Shown one piece after another: positions 33,083-42,228 of a DNA stretch of 54,348 bases; within the stretch, counting starts at the first letter, position 1, and every line of letters starts with the position of its first letter. Source of the stretch: Klebsiella pneumoniae (GTDB taxonomy: Bacteria; Myxococcota_A; UBA796; SXON01); the NCBI GenBank assembly GCA_945861635.1, contig CAMAWH010000002.1:1-54348 (forward strand), in the 5' to 3' direction. Below the pieces are notes generated by a model. It was given only the letters and a program-made list of their open reading frames with translations. It was not told the origin of the DNA and ran no database searches. Made by a program: the position numbers and the translations under genes.

Positions 33083-34120
33083 ATGCCGAAAATCGCCGTC
33101 CTTCCGGGTGATGGAATCGGCGCGGAGGTGCTCCACGAGGGCCGCCGCGTGCTCGAAGCCATCGCTCCCGACCTGACCTACGAGCAGTTCGATCTCGGAG
33201 CGGAGCGGTTTCTTCGAGACGGCACGACGATGCCGGACGAGGTGCTGACGCGCTTTCGCGATGAATTCGACTGCGTCTACCTTGGGGCGCTGGGCGATCC
33301 CCGCGTTCCGTCGAACGTCCACGCCAAGGACATCCTGCTCGGAAGCAGGTTCAAGCTTGACTTATTCATAAACTTTCGACCGGTACGGCTTTTGGACGCG
33401 CGGTACTGCCCCCTCAAGGACACCCGCCCCGAAGACGTCGATTTCGTCGTATTTCGAGAAAACACGGAAGGGCTGTATACGGGCATCGGTGGACAATTCA
33501 AGCGTGGTACAGAGGACGAAGTAGCCATCGAGCAGGAGATCAACACGCGCAAGGGCGTGGAGCGGATCATTCGGGCCGCCTTCACTTGGGCGCGCGCGAA
33601 CGGGAAACCGCGCGTGTGCATGAGCGACAAGGCGAACGCGATGCGGCACGGCCACGATTTGTGGCAGCGGGTGTTCAAACTCGTCGCAAGTGAGTACCCG
33701 GAGGTTGAGGCATCTCACCTTTATGTGGACGTGCTCACGATGCGTATGGTGCAGGCGCCAAACAGCTTCGACGTCATCGTGACCAATAATCTGTTCGGCG
33801 ACATTGTGACCGACCTCGGCGCCGCGCTGCAAGGCGGAATCGGCCTGGCGGCTTCGGGGAACCTGAACCCGGGCGTCGCCGCGCTGTTCGAGCCCGTGCA
33901 CGGCTCGGCGCCGGACATCGCAGGGCAGGGAATCGCAAACCCGCTCGCTGCCATTCTGACGGCAGGAATGATGCTCGGGTACCTCGGGCGCGCCTCCGAC
34001 GAGAAACGCGTGCAGAACGCGGTCCAGCGCTGCTTGCTCGCGGGAAGCGTTACCCGCGAGCTGGGCGGTACCCTCTCCACCCGTGAAGCGGGAAGCGCCG
34101 TTCTCGACAGCCTGGTGTGA
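33083..34120 (+). CDS. Isocitrate/isopropylmalate dehydrogenase family protein
   Basis: 345 residues, NAD(P)-dependent beta-decarboxylating dehydrogenase. Seen: 'VLPGDGIGAEVLHEGRRVL', 'LDLFINFRPVRLL', 'VVFRENTEGLYTGIGG', Mg-binding 'TNNLFGDIVTDLGAAL' and 'EPVHGSAPDIAGQGIANP'. The Arg-rich substrate segment and length match LeuB-like and homoisocitrate or tartrate dehydrogenase branches; I do not assign leuB because leuC/leuD are absent. RBS AGGGG and the stop of the desaturase gene lie just upstream. A LeuA/NifV-type synthase is found 5 kb downstream, which would fit a 2-oxoacid chain-extension route. Confidence 0.88.
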   Translation: MPKIAVLPGDGIGAEVLHEGRRVLEAIAPDLTYEQFDLGAERFLRDGTTMPDEVLTRFRDEFDCVYLGALGDPRVPSNVHAKDILLGSRFKLDLFINFRPVRLLDARYCPLKDTRPEDVDFVVFRENTEGLYTGIGGQFKRGTEDEVAIEQEINTRKGVERIIRAAFTWARANGKPRVCMSDKANAMRHGHDLWQRVFKLVASEYPEVEASHLYVDVLTMRMVQAPNSFDVIVTNNLFGDIVTDLGAALQGGIGLAASGNLNPGVAALFEPVHGSAPDIAGQGIANPLAAILTAGMMLGYLGRASDEKRVQNAVQRCLLAGSVTRELGGTLSTREAGSAVLDSLV

Positions 34121-34244
34121 CGAACGGCCGTCGCGGCGGCGGCCACGCTGGCCTTGCGGGAGTAGGGACGGACGGGGGTGCGCGCGGACGCGTGGTGCGT
34201 CGATCCGGGCAGCGAGGTTAAGCCGGCGGCCCGTTTGGAGCCTC

Positions 34245-35441
34245 ATGCCCCTCGACATCCGTTCTCGTGACATCGTCATCCTCTCCGCGTGCCGAACCGC
34301 CTTTGGCGCACAGGGCGGATCCCTGAAAGACATCACTGCCAATGATCTTGCGGTTCCGACGGCAGTGGCGGCGCTCGCACGCGCCGGTGTGTCCGTAGAC
34401 GACGTCGACCATGTCATCTATGGAAACGTGCTCCAGACCAGCAACGACGCCATTTACGGCGCGCGGCACATCGCGCTTAAGGCGGGAATTCCACAGTATG
34501 TACCAGCGCTTACCGTACAGCGCCTGTGCGGAAGCGGTTTTCAGGCCATCGTCAGCGCGGCGATGGAAATCTACACCGGAGGGGCGAACGTCGTCCTTTG
34601 CGGAGGGACGGAAGCAATGTCCATGGCCCCGCACGTGATCCACGGAATGCGCGACCCGGCGCGATTCGGCAAGCCACCCGTAATCAAGGATCTGCTGTGG
34701 GAGTGCCTGACCGACACGTTTACAGGCCTTCCCATGGCGCAAACGGCAGAAAAGCTCGGGGACCAGTATGGCCTCACGCGGGCGGAGGTCGATGAGGTGG
34801 CGGTCGCATCGCAGGAGCGTTGGTTCGCAGCGAACGAGGCCGGACGATTCGCCGCCGAGATCGTTCCGTTCACGATCAAGACTCGCAAGGGCGACATTTC
34901 GTTCGTGACCGACGAGCACCCGCGCCGCACGGACATCGCAACGCTGGGCAAGCTGCCACCGTACTTCAAGAAGGACGGGCTTATTTCCGCCGGCAATGCC
35001 TCGGGAATTTGCGATGGTGCCGCTTCCCTCGTGGTCGCCGACGGCGCTTGGGCGTCGAAGAAGGGGCTCACGCCGATCGGGCGCCTGGTGGGATGGGGAG
35101 TTTCTGGCTGCGATCCAACCATCATGGGCATCGGCCCGGCGCCCGCCTCGCGCCGTGCGTTCGAGGTGACGGGCCTCGGCCTCGACAAGATGGCGCTCGT
35201 CGAGATCAACGAGGCGTTTGCGCCGCAATATCTCGCCGTTGAACGTGAGCTTGGCCTGGACCGCACGATCACCAACGTGAACGGCGGCGCGATCGCTCTC
35301 GGTCATCCGCTGGGGGCGTCGGGCGCACGCATCACCGGAACGCTGCTACACGAATTACGCCGTCGAAAGCAGCAGTATGGCCTCGGGAGCGCCTGCATCG
35401 GTGGCGGACAGGGCATCGCGGTCATCGTCGAAGCGTTTTAG
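34245..35441 (+). CDS. Acetyl-CoA C-acyltransferase (thiolase)
   Basis: 398 residues, biosynthetic or degradative thiolase: 2 acetyl-CoA to acetoacetyl-CoA + CoA, or 3-ketoacyl-CoA cleavage. Active-site residues: Cys95 in 'RLCGSGFQA', His354 in 'ALGHPLGASGARI', Cys384 in 'ACIGGGQGI', plus 'NEAFAPQ'. Full length and intact. Preceded by a 124-base gap with no clear signal. Probably works with other acyl-CoA genes of the region, but no beta-oxidation partners are adjacent. Confidence 0.95.
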   Translation: MPLDIRSRDIVILSACRTAFGAQGGSLKDITANDLAVPTAVAALARAGVSVDDVDHVIYGNVLQTSNDAIYGARHIALKAGIPQYVPALTVQRLCGSGFQAIVSAAMEIYTGGANVVLCGGTEAMSMAPHVIHGMRDPARFGKPPVIKDLLWECLTDTFTGLPMAQTAEKLGDQYGLTRAEVDEVAVASQERWFAANEAGRFAAEIVPFTIKTRKGDISFVTDEHPRRTDIATLGKLPPYFKKDGLISAGNASGICDGAASLVVADGAWASKKGLTPIGRLVGWGVSGCDPTIMGIGPAPASRRAFEVTGLGLDKMALVEINEAFAPQYLAVERELGLDRTITNVNGGAIALGHPLGASGARITGTLLHELRRRKQQYGLGSACIGGGQGIAVIVEAF

Positions 35442-35463
35442 GCGCACGTCGCGGCGATTGCAG

Positions 35464-35491
35464 TTGACAATCGACGGCTTTCTCCTGTAAA
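35464..35491 (+). promoter_or_regulatory. Candidate sigma70-type promoter before the Asp-repeat lipoprotein
   Basis: TTGACA (35464-35469), 16 bases, TGTAAA (35486-35491), then AGAGG five bases before the ATG at 35513. A perfect -35 and a fair -10 in the only gap between thiolase and lipoprotein genes. Confidence 0.5.
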
Positions 35492-35512
35492 CGCCTCGCA
35501 CCAGAGGCCGTC

Positions 35513-36436
35513 ATGCGCCGATTCGCCGTGCTTTCGATGTTCACGCTGGCCGCCTGCTCGCAGGCGTACGGCCCAGCGAAAACCGAGGAACTGTCGAACT
35601 CCGACACGGATACTGCGGGAGATACCGCCGCGGATGCGGACACCGACACGGATGCCGATAGTGATGCTGACACGGACGCGGACAGTGACGCGGACAGTGA
35701 CGCGGACAGTGACGCGGACTCCGACGCAGACTCCGACGCGGACTCCGACGCGGATGCCGACACCGACACGGACACCGACACGGACACCGACGCGACCTGC
35801 CCAGGCGCCACCCGTGGCACGTGGGTCGTCGATTCGCTCGTCGTCGGAAAGTCCACGGAGGGGCTCGATTTGGACAAGGACGGCACGGGAGACAACGTAA
35901 TGTCCATCCTGAAGACCCAGCTCGACAGCGCGATTGCGTCGTCCATGGCGACCGGGCACGATGTCGTAGTTTTTGAATTCTGGAACGTGGACGACTGGTG
36001 CAACGACACTGCGGTGGACGCGGGACTGCTCTCGGCGCTCGACACCGACCGGAACCCCGCCGATAATTACTCGGGAAGCGAAGTGTTCGACGGTTCGGAC
36101 GGCCTGGCCAGCGATGGATATCCGACGAACCGGGGCACCACGTCCATTTCGGGTGGCGCGTTCACCGGAGAGGTCGCTTCCGCCTCGTTCGCGGTTGGAC
36201 CCTACACCGTGACGAATGCGACGCCGATCCTGGTCGAGGGCACCGTCAGCGATATGGCGCTGGATGGAACGATGGGCTTCGGCATCGCCGTCGAGCTGAT
36301 CGAGGAGATCGCCGTCGCGAACGGCTACGAACCGGCGATCGTTTCCACGCTTGCCGACCTTGATGCCGACGGGGACGGCACGAATGACGCACTCTCCATC
36401 GCGTTCGTGTTCACGTCGGTGCCGTGCTCGCTCTGA
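35513..36436 (+). CDS. Lipoprotein with long Asp/Ser/Thr repeat linker
   Basis: 307 residues. Signal 'MRRFAVLSMFTLAACS' (lipobox LAAC). Residues 31-93 are an almost pure Asp/Ala/Ser/Thr spacer ('DSDADSDADSDADSD'). Residues ~95-307 form an unrecognised domain ('GTWVVDSLVVGKSTEGLD', 'VVVFEFWNVDDWCND', 'LDADGDGTNDALSIAF' near the end, a Ca-binding-like loop). Its stop overlaps the start of the metalloprotease gene by 13 bases, so the two are coupled. Surface-exposed and probably Ca-binding; no enzymatic signature. Confidence 0.82.
   Translation: MRRFAVLSMFTLAACSQAYGPAKTEELSNSDTDTAGDTAADADTDTDADSDADTDADSDADSDADSDADSDADSDADSDADADTDTDTDTDTDATCPGATRGTWVVDSLVVGKSTEGLDLDKDGTGDNVMSILKTQLDSAIASSMATGHDVVVFEFWNVDDWCNDTAVDAGLLSALDTDRNPADNYSGSEVFDGSDGLASDGYPTNRGTTSISGGAFTGEVASASFAVGPYTVTNATPILVEGTVSDMALDGTMGFGIAVELIEEIAVANGYEPAIVSTLADLDADGDGTNDALSIAFVFTSVPCSL
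35603..35791 (+). repeat. Asp-rich tandem repeat (12-base units)
   Basis: Near-perfect 12-base units GACGCGGACAGT / GACGCGGACTCC coding 'DADS', flanked by GACACCGACACG units coding 'DTDT'. The most regular low-complexity stretch in the window, likely to expand and contract. Confidence 0.9.
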
Positions 36437-37781
36437 TTTTGCGGATTGGGCAAGCGATCGCGCCCCCCACGTACGCAGCCGGCGTCCAGGAGATCGAGGG
36501 CTTGGTTACCGCCGTGGATGTCGCGCCGAAGCAGACGCGCATCACGCTGAATGACGGCGTTCGTCCCATCACGTTCACCGTACCCGGGAGCAACGCCGCC
36601 GCGCCCTCCGCGGTCTGGGGGGTGCCCCGCGTCGTGGCGGGCGAGCGTTGGAAAATTCGCCTGGTGACGGCGCGGATCGGGCTCACCCCTGCCGGACTCG
36701 GTGAGGGAATGACGCGCGTCTACCCTCCAGATCCGCCCTACAATCTCAACGGACTTGCGTACCCGGCAACAAGTCTCCCGATGACGTTCCTCTTGAACGA
36801 AGCCGGAAGCGCCGACCTCGGCATCGATGGCACGGAAGGGATCGTTCTCGACGCTCTCGGCCAGTGGACCAACGTCGGCTGCGCGTCGTTTCAATTCGTC
36901 TACGGTGGCCGAACATCATTACCAGCCGACGAGGATGATGGAAAGAACGTCCTTGGATGGGTCGAAACGGGTTGGGAGTGGGATCCGGCCGTCGCCGGGC
37001 TGACGCAAACGCGATTCGGCCTCGACGACAGTGAAAACGTGGTGCCGGTCGGCGCAGACATCGTGTTCAACGCCGATGGTTGGGATTTCACGACCGGACT
37101 CGGTAGCGTTGCCGGGCACCTCCTCCACGCCCCATCCGTCCTCGTGCACGAATTGGGCCATGTCACGGGCATGGACCACGAGTACCACTACGTGACCTCC
37201 ACCATGTTCTACGCCTACGTCGGCGGGATGTGGAGCGGGACACTGTCGGGCGATGATCGCCGGGGACTGTGTGAAAACTATCCGTCGGGTCACGACGAAT
37301 GCGCCACGGACGATGACTGCGCCGGAATCGACGCCTCCCCACGTGTTTGCCGCGACATCGGCGCCGTCAAGGTGTGCGACGAGGTGCGAGCGGCCCAGGG
37401 GGATTTCTGCAACCTCGATGACTTCAACTGCGTTGATTACTGCGTGCTGAACAAGTTCGCGACCGCTGGCTACTGTACGGTGGCTTGCGACGAAGCGTCG
37501 TGTCCGGACGGGTGGACGTGCGGCGCAACGCCGACCGTTGTGCTCCCGGACGACGACAAGCCGATGTGCGAGCGCGCGGAGGACACCGGTGGCGCGCAGG
37601 ATTCCGGTGAGCCTGACGATAGCGGAGTTGCAAGCGATTCCGGCCCCACGGAGACGAGCAAGTCGGACAAAGGCAAGACCGGTGGCTGCGCCGGCGGAGG
37701 GGCTGGGTGCAACGCCGCAGGCCCCGTCGGAGCGCTCACCGTGCTGATCTCCATGCTATCGTCACGGCGGAGACGCTCCCC

Positions 37782-37785
<4 letters not shown>
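36424..37785 (+). CDS. Matrixin-type (M10-like) zinc metalloprotease with MYXO-CTERM-like tail
   Basis: 453 residues, exported protease. The zinc site HELGHVTGMDH is at 242-252 with a Met-turn at 261 ('STMF'), as in metzincins. N-terminal signal-like segment 'LALILRIGQAIAPP', starting at a GTG inside the end of the previous gene. Cys-rich region after the catalytic domain (~285-375: 'DECATDDDCAG', 'CNLDDFNCVDYC'). C-terminus: 'GGCAGGGAGC', a hydrophobic stretch and 'RRRR', which is a MYXO-CTERM-like sorting tail for surface anchoring. Substrate unknown. Overlaps the following gene by four bases (ATGA). Confidence 0.88.
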
Positions 37786-38834
<1,049 letters not shown>

Positions 38835-38871
38835 AGACGCGGGGTAGACTGGCGGCCGCACGGAGCGGGAC

Positions 38872-40110
38872 TTGACTGCAATCGACGAAGCCAACGTCAT
38901 CCACGACTGGAACGCGTTCGGCGCGCCGGCCGTTCGGCGTCGCCCCTTGATTGTCGACGAGACGCTGCGCGACGGCGTGCAGTGTCCGTCCGTGGTCGAC
39001 CCCCCCATCGAAGCGAAGGAGCAGATGGTACGGCTGATGGCCGGGCTCGGCGTGGACGTCGTCGACGTCGGCCTGCCGGGAGCAGGCTCGCGTGCGGTCG
39101 CGGACGTCACGCGCCTTGCGACGCTGATCCGAGACGAGAAGCTCCCCATCACCGCCAATTGTGCAGCGCGGACCGTGGATGCCGACATTCGACCCATCAT
39201 CGAAATCTCCCAATCGGTGGGTATCCCCATCGAGGTCATGGCGTTTCTCGGCGCCTCGCCAATCCGTTTGTACGCGGAAGGGTGGGATGTCGACCTGCTG
39301 GAGACGCGCACGCGCGCATCGATCCGGCTCGCCAAGCAGAACGGACTGGCGTGCACGTTCGTGACCGAGGACACCACTCGCAGCCATCCCGACACGCTGC
39401 GACGCCTGTTTCTCGCGGCCATCGAGGAGGGCGCTGACGGCCTCTGCCTGTGCGATACCGTCGGTCATTCGACCGATGCGGGCGTCCGGAATCTTTTGAC
39501 GTTCGCGCGCGCTGTCGTACGCGAAAGTGGTCGCGATGTCCGCCTCGATTGGCACGGCCACAACGACCGCGGCTATGGCCTGTCCAACGCCATGACCGCC
39601 GTCGAGGCCGGCGTCGATCGCGTTCACGGATGTGTGCTCGGCATCGGCGAGCGCGTCGGGAACACCTCGCTGGACCTCCTCCTCGTCAACCTCAAGCTTG
39701 CCGGCTGGTTCGATGGGGATCTTTCGCGTTTGGCGGAGCTCGTCGACCTCACCTCCGAGCACACGAAGGTGCCGATTCCCGTGAGCTACCCGGTGTTCGG
39801 AAAGGACGCGTTCCGCACCGGAACGGGGGTGCACGCGGCCGCCATTATCAAGGCCATCCACAAAGGAGCGGACTGGCTCGCCGATCGCGTCTACAGCGGT
39901 GTTCCCGCGTCGTGGTTCGGCCGGCGTCAGGAGATCGAAATTGGACACATGGCCGGGGATTCCAACATCGTATTTTGGCTGCAGCAGCGTGGGTACGAGC
40001 CGACGCAGCCGCTGGTGGCGGCGATCCGGGAAAAGGCAAAGTCTACCAACCGCATGCTCGACGAGCAGGAAGTGCTCGACGTCGTCCACGCCGTAGCCGT
40101 CGCCAAGTAG
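38872..40110 (+). CDS. LeuA/NifV-family acyltransferase (homocitrate/isopropylmalate synthase-like)
   Basis: 412 residues, DRE-TIM metallolyase. Seen: 'VDETLRDGVQCP' (metal Asp and catalytic Arg), 'CDTVGHSTDAGV', 'DWHGHNDRGYGLSNA' (metal His-x-His) and 'GCVLGIGERVGNTSLD'. No C-terminal LeuA regulatory domain, so closer in layout to NifV/homocitrate or citramalate-like enzymes; the 2-oxoacid cannot be named. Start is a TTG preceded by a purine-rich stretch. A TetR gene follows after four bases and may control it. Confidence 0.88.
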   Translation: MTAIDEANVIHDWNAFGAPAVRRRPLIVDETLRDGVQCPSVVDPPIEAKEQMVRLMAGLGVDVVDVGLPGAGSRAVADVTRLATLIRDEKLPITANCAARTVDADIRPIIEISQSVGIPIEVMAFLGASPIRLYAEGWDVDLLETRTRASIRLAKQNGLACTFVTEDTTRSHPDTLRRLFLAAIEEGADGLCLCDTVGHSTDAGVRNLLTFARAVVRESGRDVRLDWHGHNDRGYGLSNAMTAVEAGVDRVHGCVLGIGERVGNTSLDLLLVNLKLAGWFDGDLSRLAELVDLTSEHTKVPIPVSYPVFGKDAFRTGTGVHAAAIIKAIHKGADWLADRVYSGVPASWFGRRQEIEIGHMAGDSNIVFWLQQRGYEPTQPLVAAIREKAKSTNRMLDEQEVLDVVHAVAVAK

Positions 40111-40114
40111 TGGC

Positions 40115-40741
40115 ATGACCAGCGTCGCAAAGCGACACGACACCGAAGCCCTGCGCGTGGACATCCGGGACGCGGCGCTGCGGCTGTTCGCACAGCGCGG
40201 ATACGACGGGACGTCGGTCCAGCAGGTCGCCGACGCCGTCGGCATCTCGAAGCAATTGTTGCTGTACCACTATGCTTCGAAGGAGTCGCTGCGAAGCGCT
40301 GTGATCGCGATTATCGGAGAGAGCTGGACGCTCTTGCTTCCGCGACTGCTCGACGCCATGACCAGCGGAGACGACCGGGTTGGCCCCATCGTCGACGAAC
40401 TTACAACGTTTTTGGAATCACGACGCGACATCGCCCGGGTCGTGATGCTCGAATTGATCAACGACACCGGCCCCGTCGCGGTCGGTATCGAGACGGAGGT
40501 TCGGCCGTGGATGCAGGTCGCCGCCGAGACGATTCGGCGAAAACAGGCAGACGGCACGTTCTACGCCGACGTGGACCCCGAGGCGTTCGTCGTACAACTT
40601 GGCGTACTCCTGCTGTCGACGATTGCGCTCATGCACGTGAGTGTGCCGGGCTGGCCAGCGGACGTGAATCCCGATGAATGGCGCCGGCGCCGCCTGCGCG
40701 AAGCCATGCGCATGATCAAAGCCGGGCTTCTCGCACGCTAA
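40115..40741 (+). CDS. TetR-family transcriptional regulator
   Basis: 208 residues. N-terminal helix-turn-helix 'IRDAALRLFAQRGYDGTSVQ', 'VADAVGISKQLLLYHYASK' is classical TetR; the C-terminal ligand domain is variable ('VVMLELINDTGPVAVGIE'). Tight spacing to the LeuA/NifV-type gene suggests one transcript and possibly feedback on it. Its 3' end overlaps the convergent PHM-like gene by four bases. No operator palindrome recognised nearby. Confidence 0.93.
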   Translation: MTSVAKRHDTEALRVDIRDAALRLFAQRGYDGTSVQQVADAVGISKQLLLYHYASKESLRSAVIAIIGESWTLLLPRLLDAMTSGDDRVGPIVDELTTFLESRRDIARVVMLELINDTGPVAVGIETEVRPWMQVAAETIRRKQADGTFYADVDPEAFVVQLGVLLLSTIALMHVSVPGWPADVNPDEWRRRRLREAMRMIKAGLLAR

Positions 40742-41691
40742 TCACTGGGATTGCAAAACATCGGCGTCTTGCTGGGGTACGCGATGCCGGCCGAGGCACA
40801 CATCTCGTCCGGGTAGTTGAGCTCGTGATCGTCGTCGTTGTAGAACGTGCAGGAGGTCCGAAACACATCCCCCGCCGCAACCGGGAGCCCCGGCATTTCC
40901 CACTCGGTCAGGGGCGGTGTATCGCGGTACGTCGGATCCCACTCGGGGATATCCATCAGGCGAACCGAGGAATCACCCGCCAGATGATCGACCGAAAACG
41001 AACTTCCATGCTGGTGCATATGCCCAAACAGCGTGAGCAGGCTTACGGCCTTCGGCCACGCGCAATCGAACGTCAGGGTCGTCGCCTCTCCTGGTGTCAA
41101 GGGCATGTCGGTCAGGCCGTCTCCCCATGGCGCGGCCCACGTGGCCACATCTTCGGCCGGGATAGATGTCACGTTCACCACGTCGCGCGTGCGAATCGCA
41201 TGATCGCTCGCGTTCAGGTAATGCACCTGCGTGATGGTCCGCGTGCCGCTTTCGAGCGAAATGCCCATCCCCTCCGGCAACATTGCGCTCGCGATGACCG
41301 CACCACTTTCCGAACGATCAGGATGTACGATGAAGATCGGAAGCCACCCGCTCATCGTGCTTGGGTCGGCGCAGTCAAATGCGGCGCCATCCGGATAAAG
41401 ATCGGGATCAACCTCCCCCGTCCAGACGAGCAGGTGATGCCCGTAGCCATCGGCCTGGTAGGTTTCAATCTGGTTCGCACCGATGTCAGGACCGTCGTAG
41501 GTGCCCGCGATGCAGGTGTGTTGGTCGGCGAACGCGGGAACCTCGATGTCAGGCATGACCCACTGGAACCCACGCTCAGGCGCAGCAGGGACGTCGAAAC
41601 GAACGTCCTCGACGTGGATTTCCGATGATTTCGTTGCATTTTCCGGGCTGAGAGAGCAGCCCGCGAAGAGGATGAGCACGAACGACTCCAT
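40738..41691 (-). CDS. PHM-like copper monooxygenase lipoprotein
   Basis: 317 residues, lipoprotein ('MESFVLILFAGC'). Fold and ligands match the type II ascorbate-dependent copper monooxygenases (PHM/DBM): first copper site 'GYGHHLLVW' (His85, His86) and 'ITQVHYLN' (His), second site 'FGHMHQHG' (His-x-His) and 'YPDEMCASAG' (Met in EMC). All six expected ligands are present. Such enzymes hydroxylate peptides or small molecules outside the cell. The start overlaps the stop of the upstream lipoprotein by one base (TGATG). Substrate unknown; it is anchored rather than freely secreted. Confidence 0.85.
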   Translation of the reverse strand: MESFVLILFAGCSLSPENATKSSEIHVEDVRFDVPAAPERGFQWVMPDIEVPAFADQHTCIAGTYDGPDIGANQIETYQADGYGHHLLVWTGEVDPDLYPDGAAFDCADPSTMSGWLPIFIVHPDRSESGAVIASAMLPEGMGISLESGTRTITQVHYLNASDHAIRTRDVVNVTSIPAEDVATWAAPWGDGLTDMPLTPGEATTLTFDCAWPKAVSLLTLFGHMHQHGSSFSVDHLAGDSSVRLMDIPEWDPTYRDTPPLTEWEMPGLPVAAGDVFRTSCTFYNDDDHELNYPDEMCASAGIAYPSKTPMFCNPSD

Positions 41692-42182
41692 CACGGCATC
41701 AAGAGGTCGAAAATGACGTCCGCGTCTGCGACGCTGCCCGCCGGGACGGACCACCGGTCGTCGAAGCCCGGCCGCGTCACAGGGTCCCCGGAGTCCGGAC
41801 CCGCGAGCGGAGAATTCGCGTCGGTATCGACGTAGCCGAGGATGTAAACCTTTCCGAACGGCAAGGATGCGGATTCGTAGACCGGACCAAGCAGGCTGCC
41901 GTCGACAGGCAAGCTGAGGGGAATCTCCAACGTCTCAAGCGCCACAGCGTCGTCCGTCAGCCCCACTGGGGTGACATACTCCTCCAGATAGATGCCGCCG
42001 TAGAAGGTACCCGTCGGTATCTCTGACATCTGTGCTGCATAGTCAGGGTCGATGCCAAATCGCAACGAGAGTGCACCCTCACTCACGATGAATGTTCCGG
42101 AATCCCGACCGACGGCCGCCGCCGCTGATGCCGAAGCGTCGAGTTCACCGAGGTCCGCACAGGCCAGCAGAGGAAACAGCAT
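41691..42182 (-). CDS. Small lipoprotein of unknown function
   Basis: 163 residues. Start 'MLFPLLAC' gives an exceptionally short lipoprotein signal (Cys at position 8); no alternative start codon is seen in the codons just upstream, and GGAG lies four bases before the ATG. The rest is beta-rich ('GTFIVSEGALSLRFGID', 'GTFYGGIYLEEYV', 'KVYILGYVDTDANS') with no recognised family. Coupled to the PHM-like gene downstream, so a partner or chaperone for that enzyme is one idea. Confidence 0.75.
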   Translation of the reverse strand: MLFPLLACADLGELDASASAAAAVGRDSGTFIVSEGALSLRFGIDPDYAAQMSEIPTGTFYGGIYLEEYVTPVGLTDDAVALETLEIPLSLPVDGSLLGPVYESASLPFGKVYILGYVDTDANSPLAGPDSGDPVTRPGFDDRWSVPAGSVADADVIFDLLMP

Positions 42183-42228
42183 GATGCTCCGACGCCGGAG
42201 GTATAGCCGATCCTTTCCACATGGTAAA

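Noticed and set aside
33083..34120. Firm call as leuB
   Set aside because: No leuC/leuD nearby and family members with other substrates share all visible motifs.
35603..35791. CRISPR-like array of short regular repeats
   Set aside because: Units are 12 bases with no spacers and stay in frame as a protein linker.
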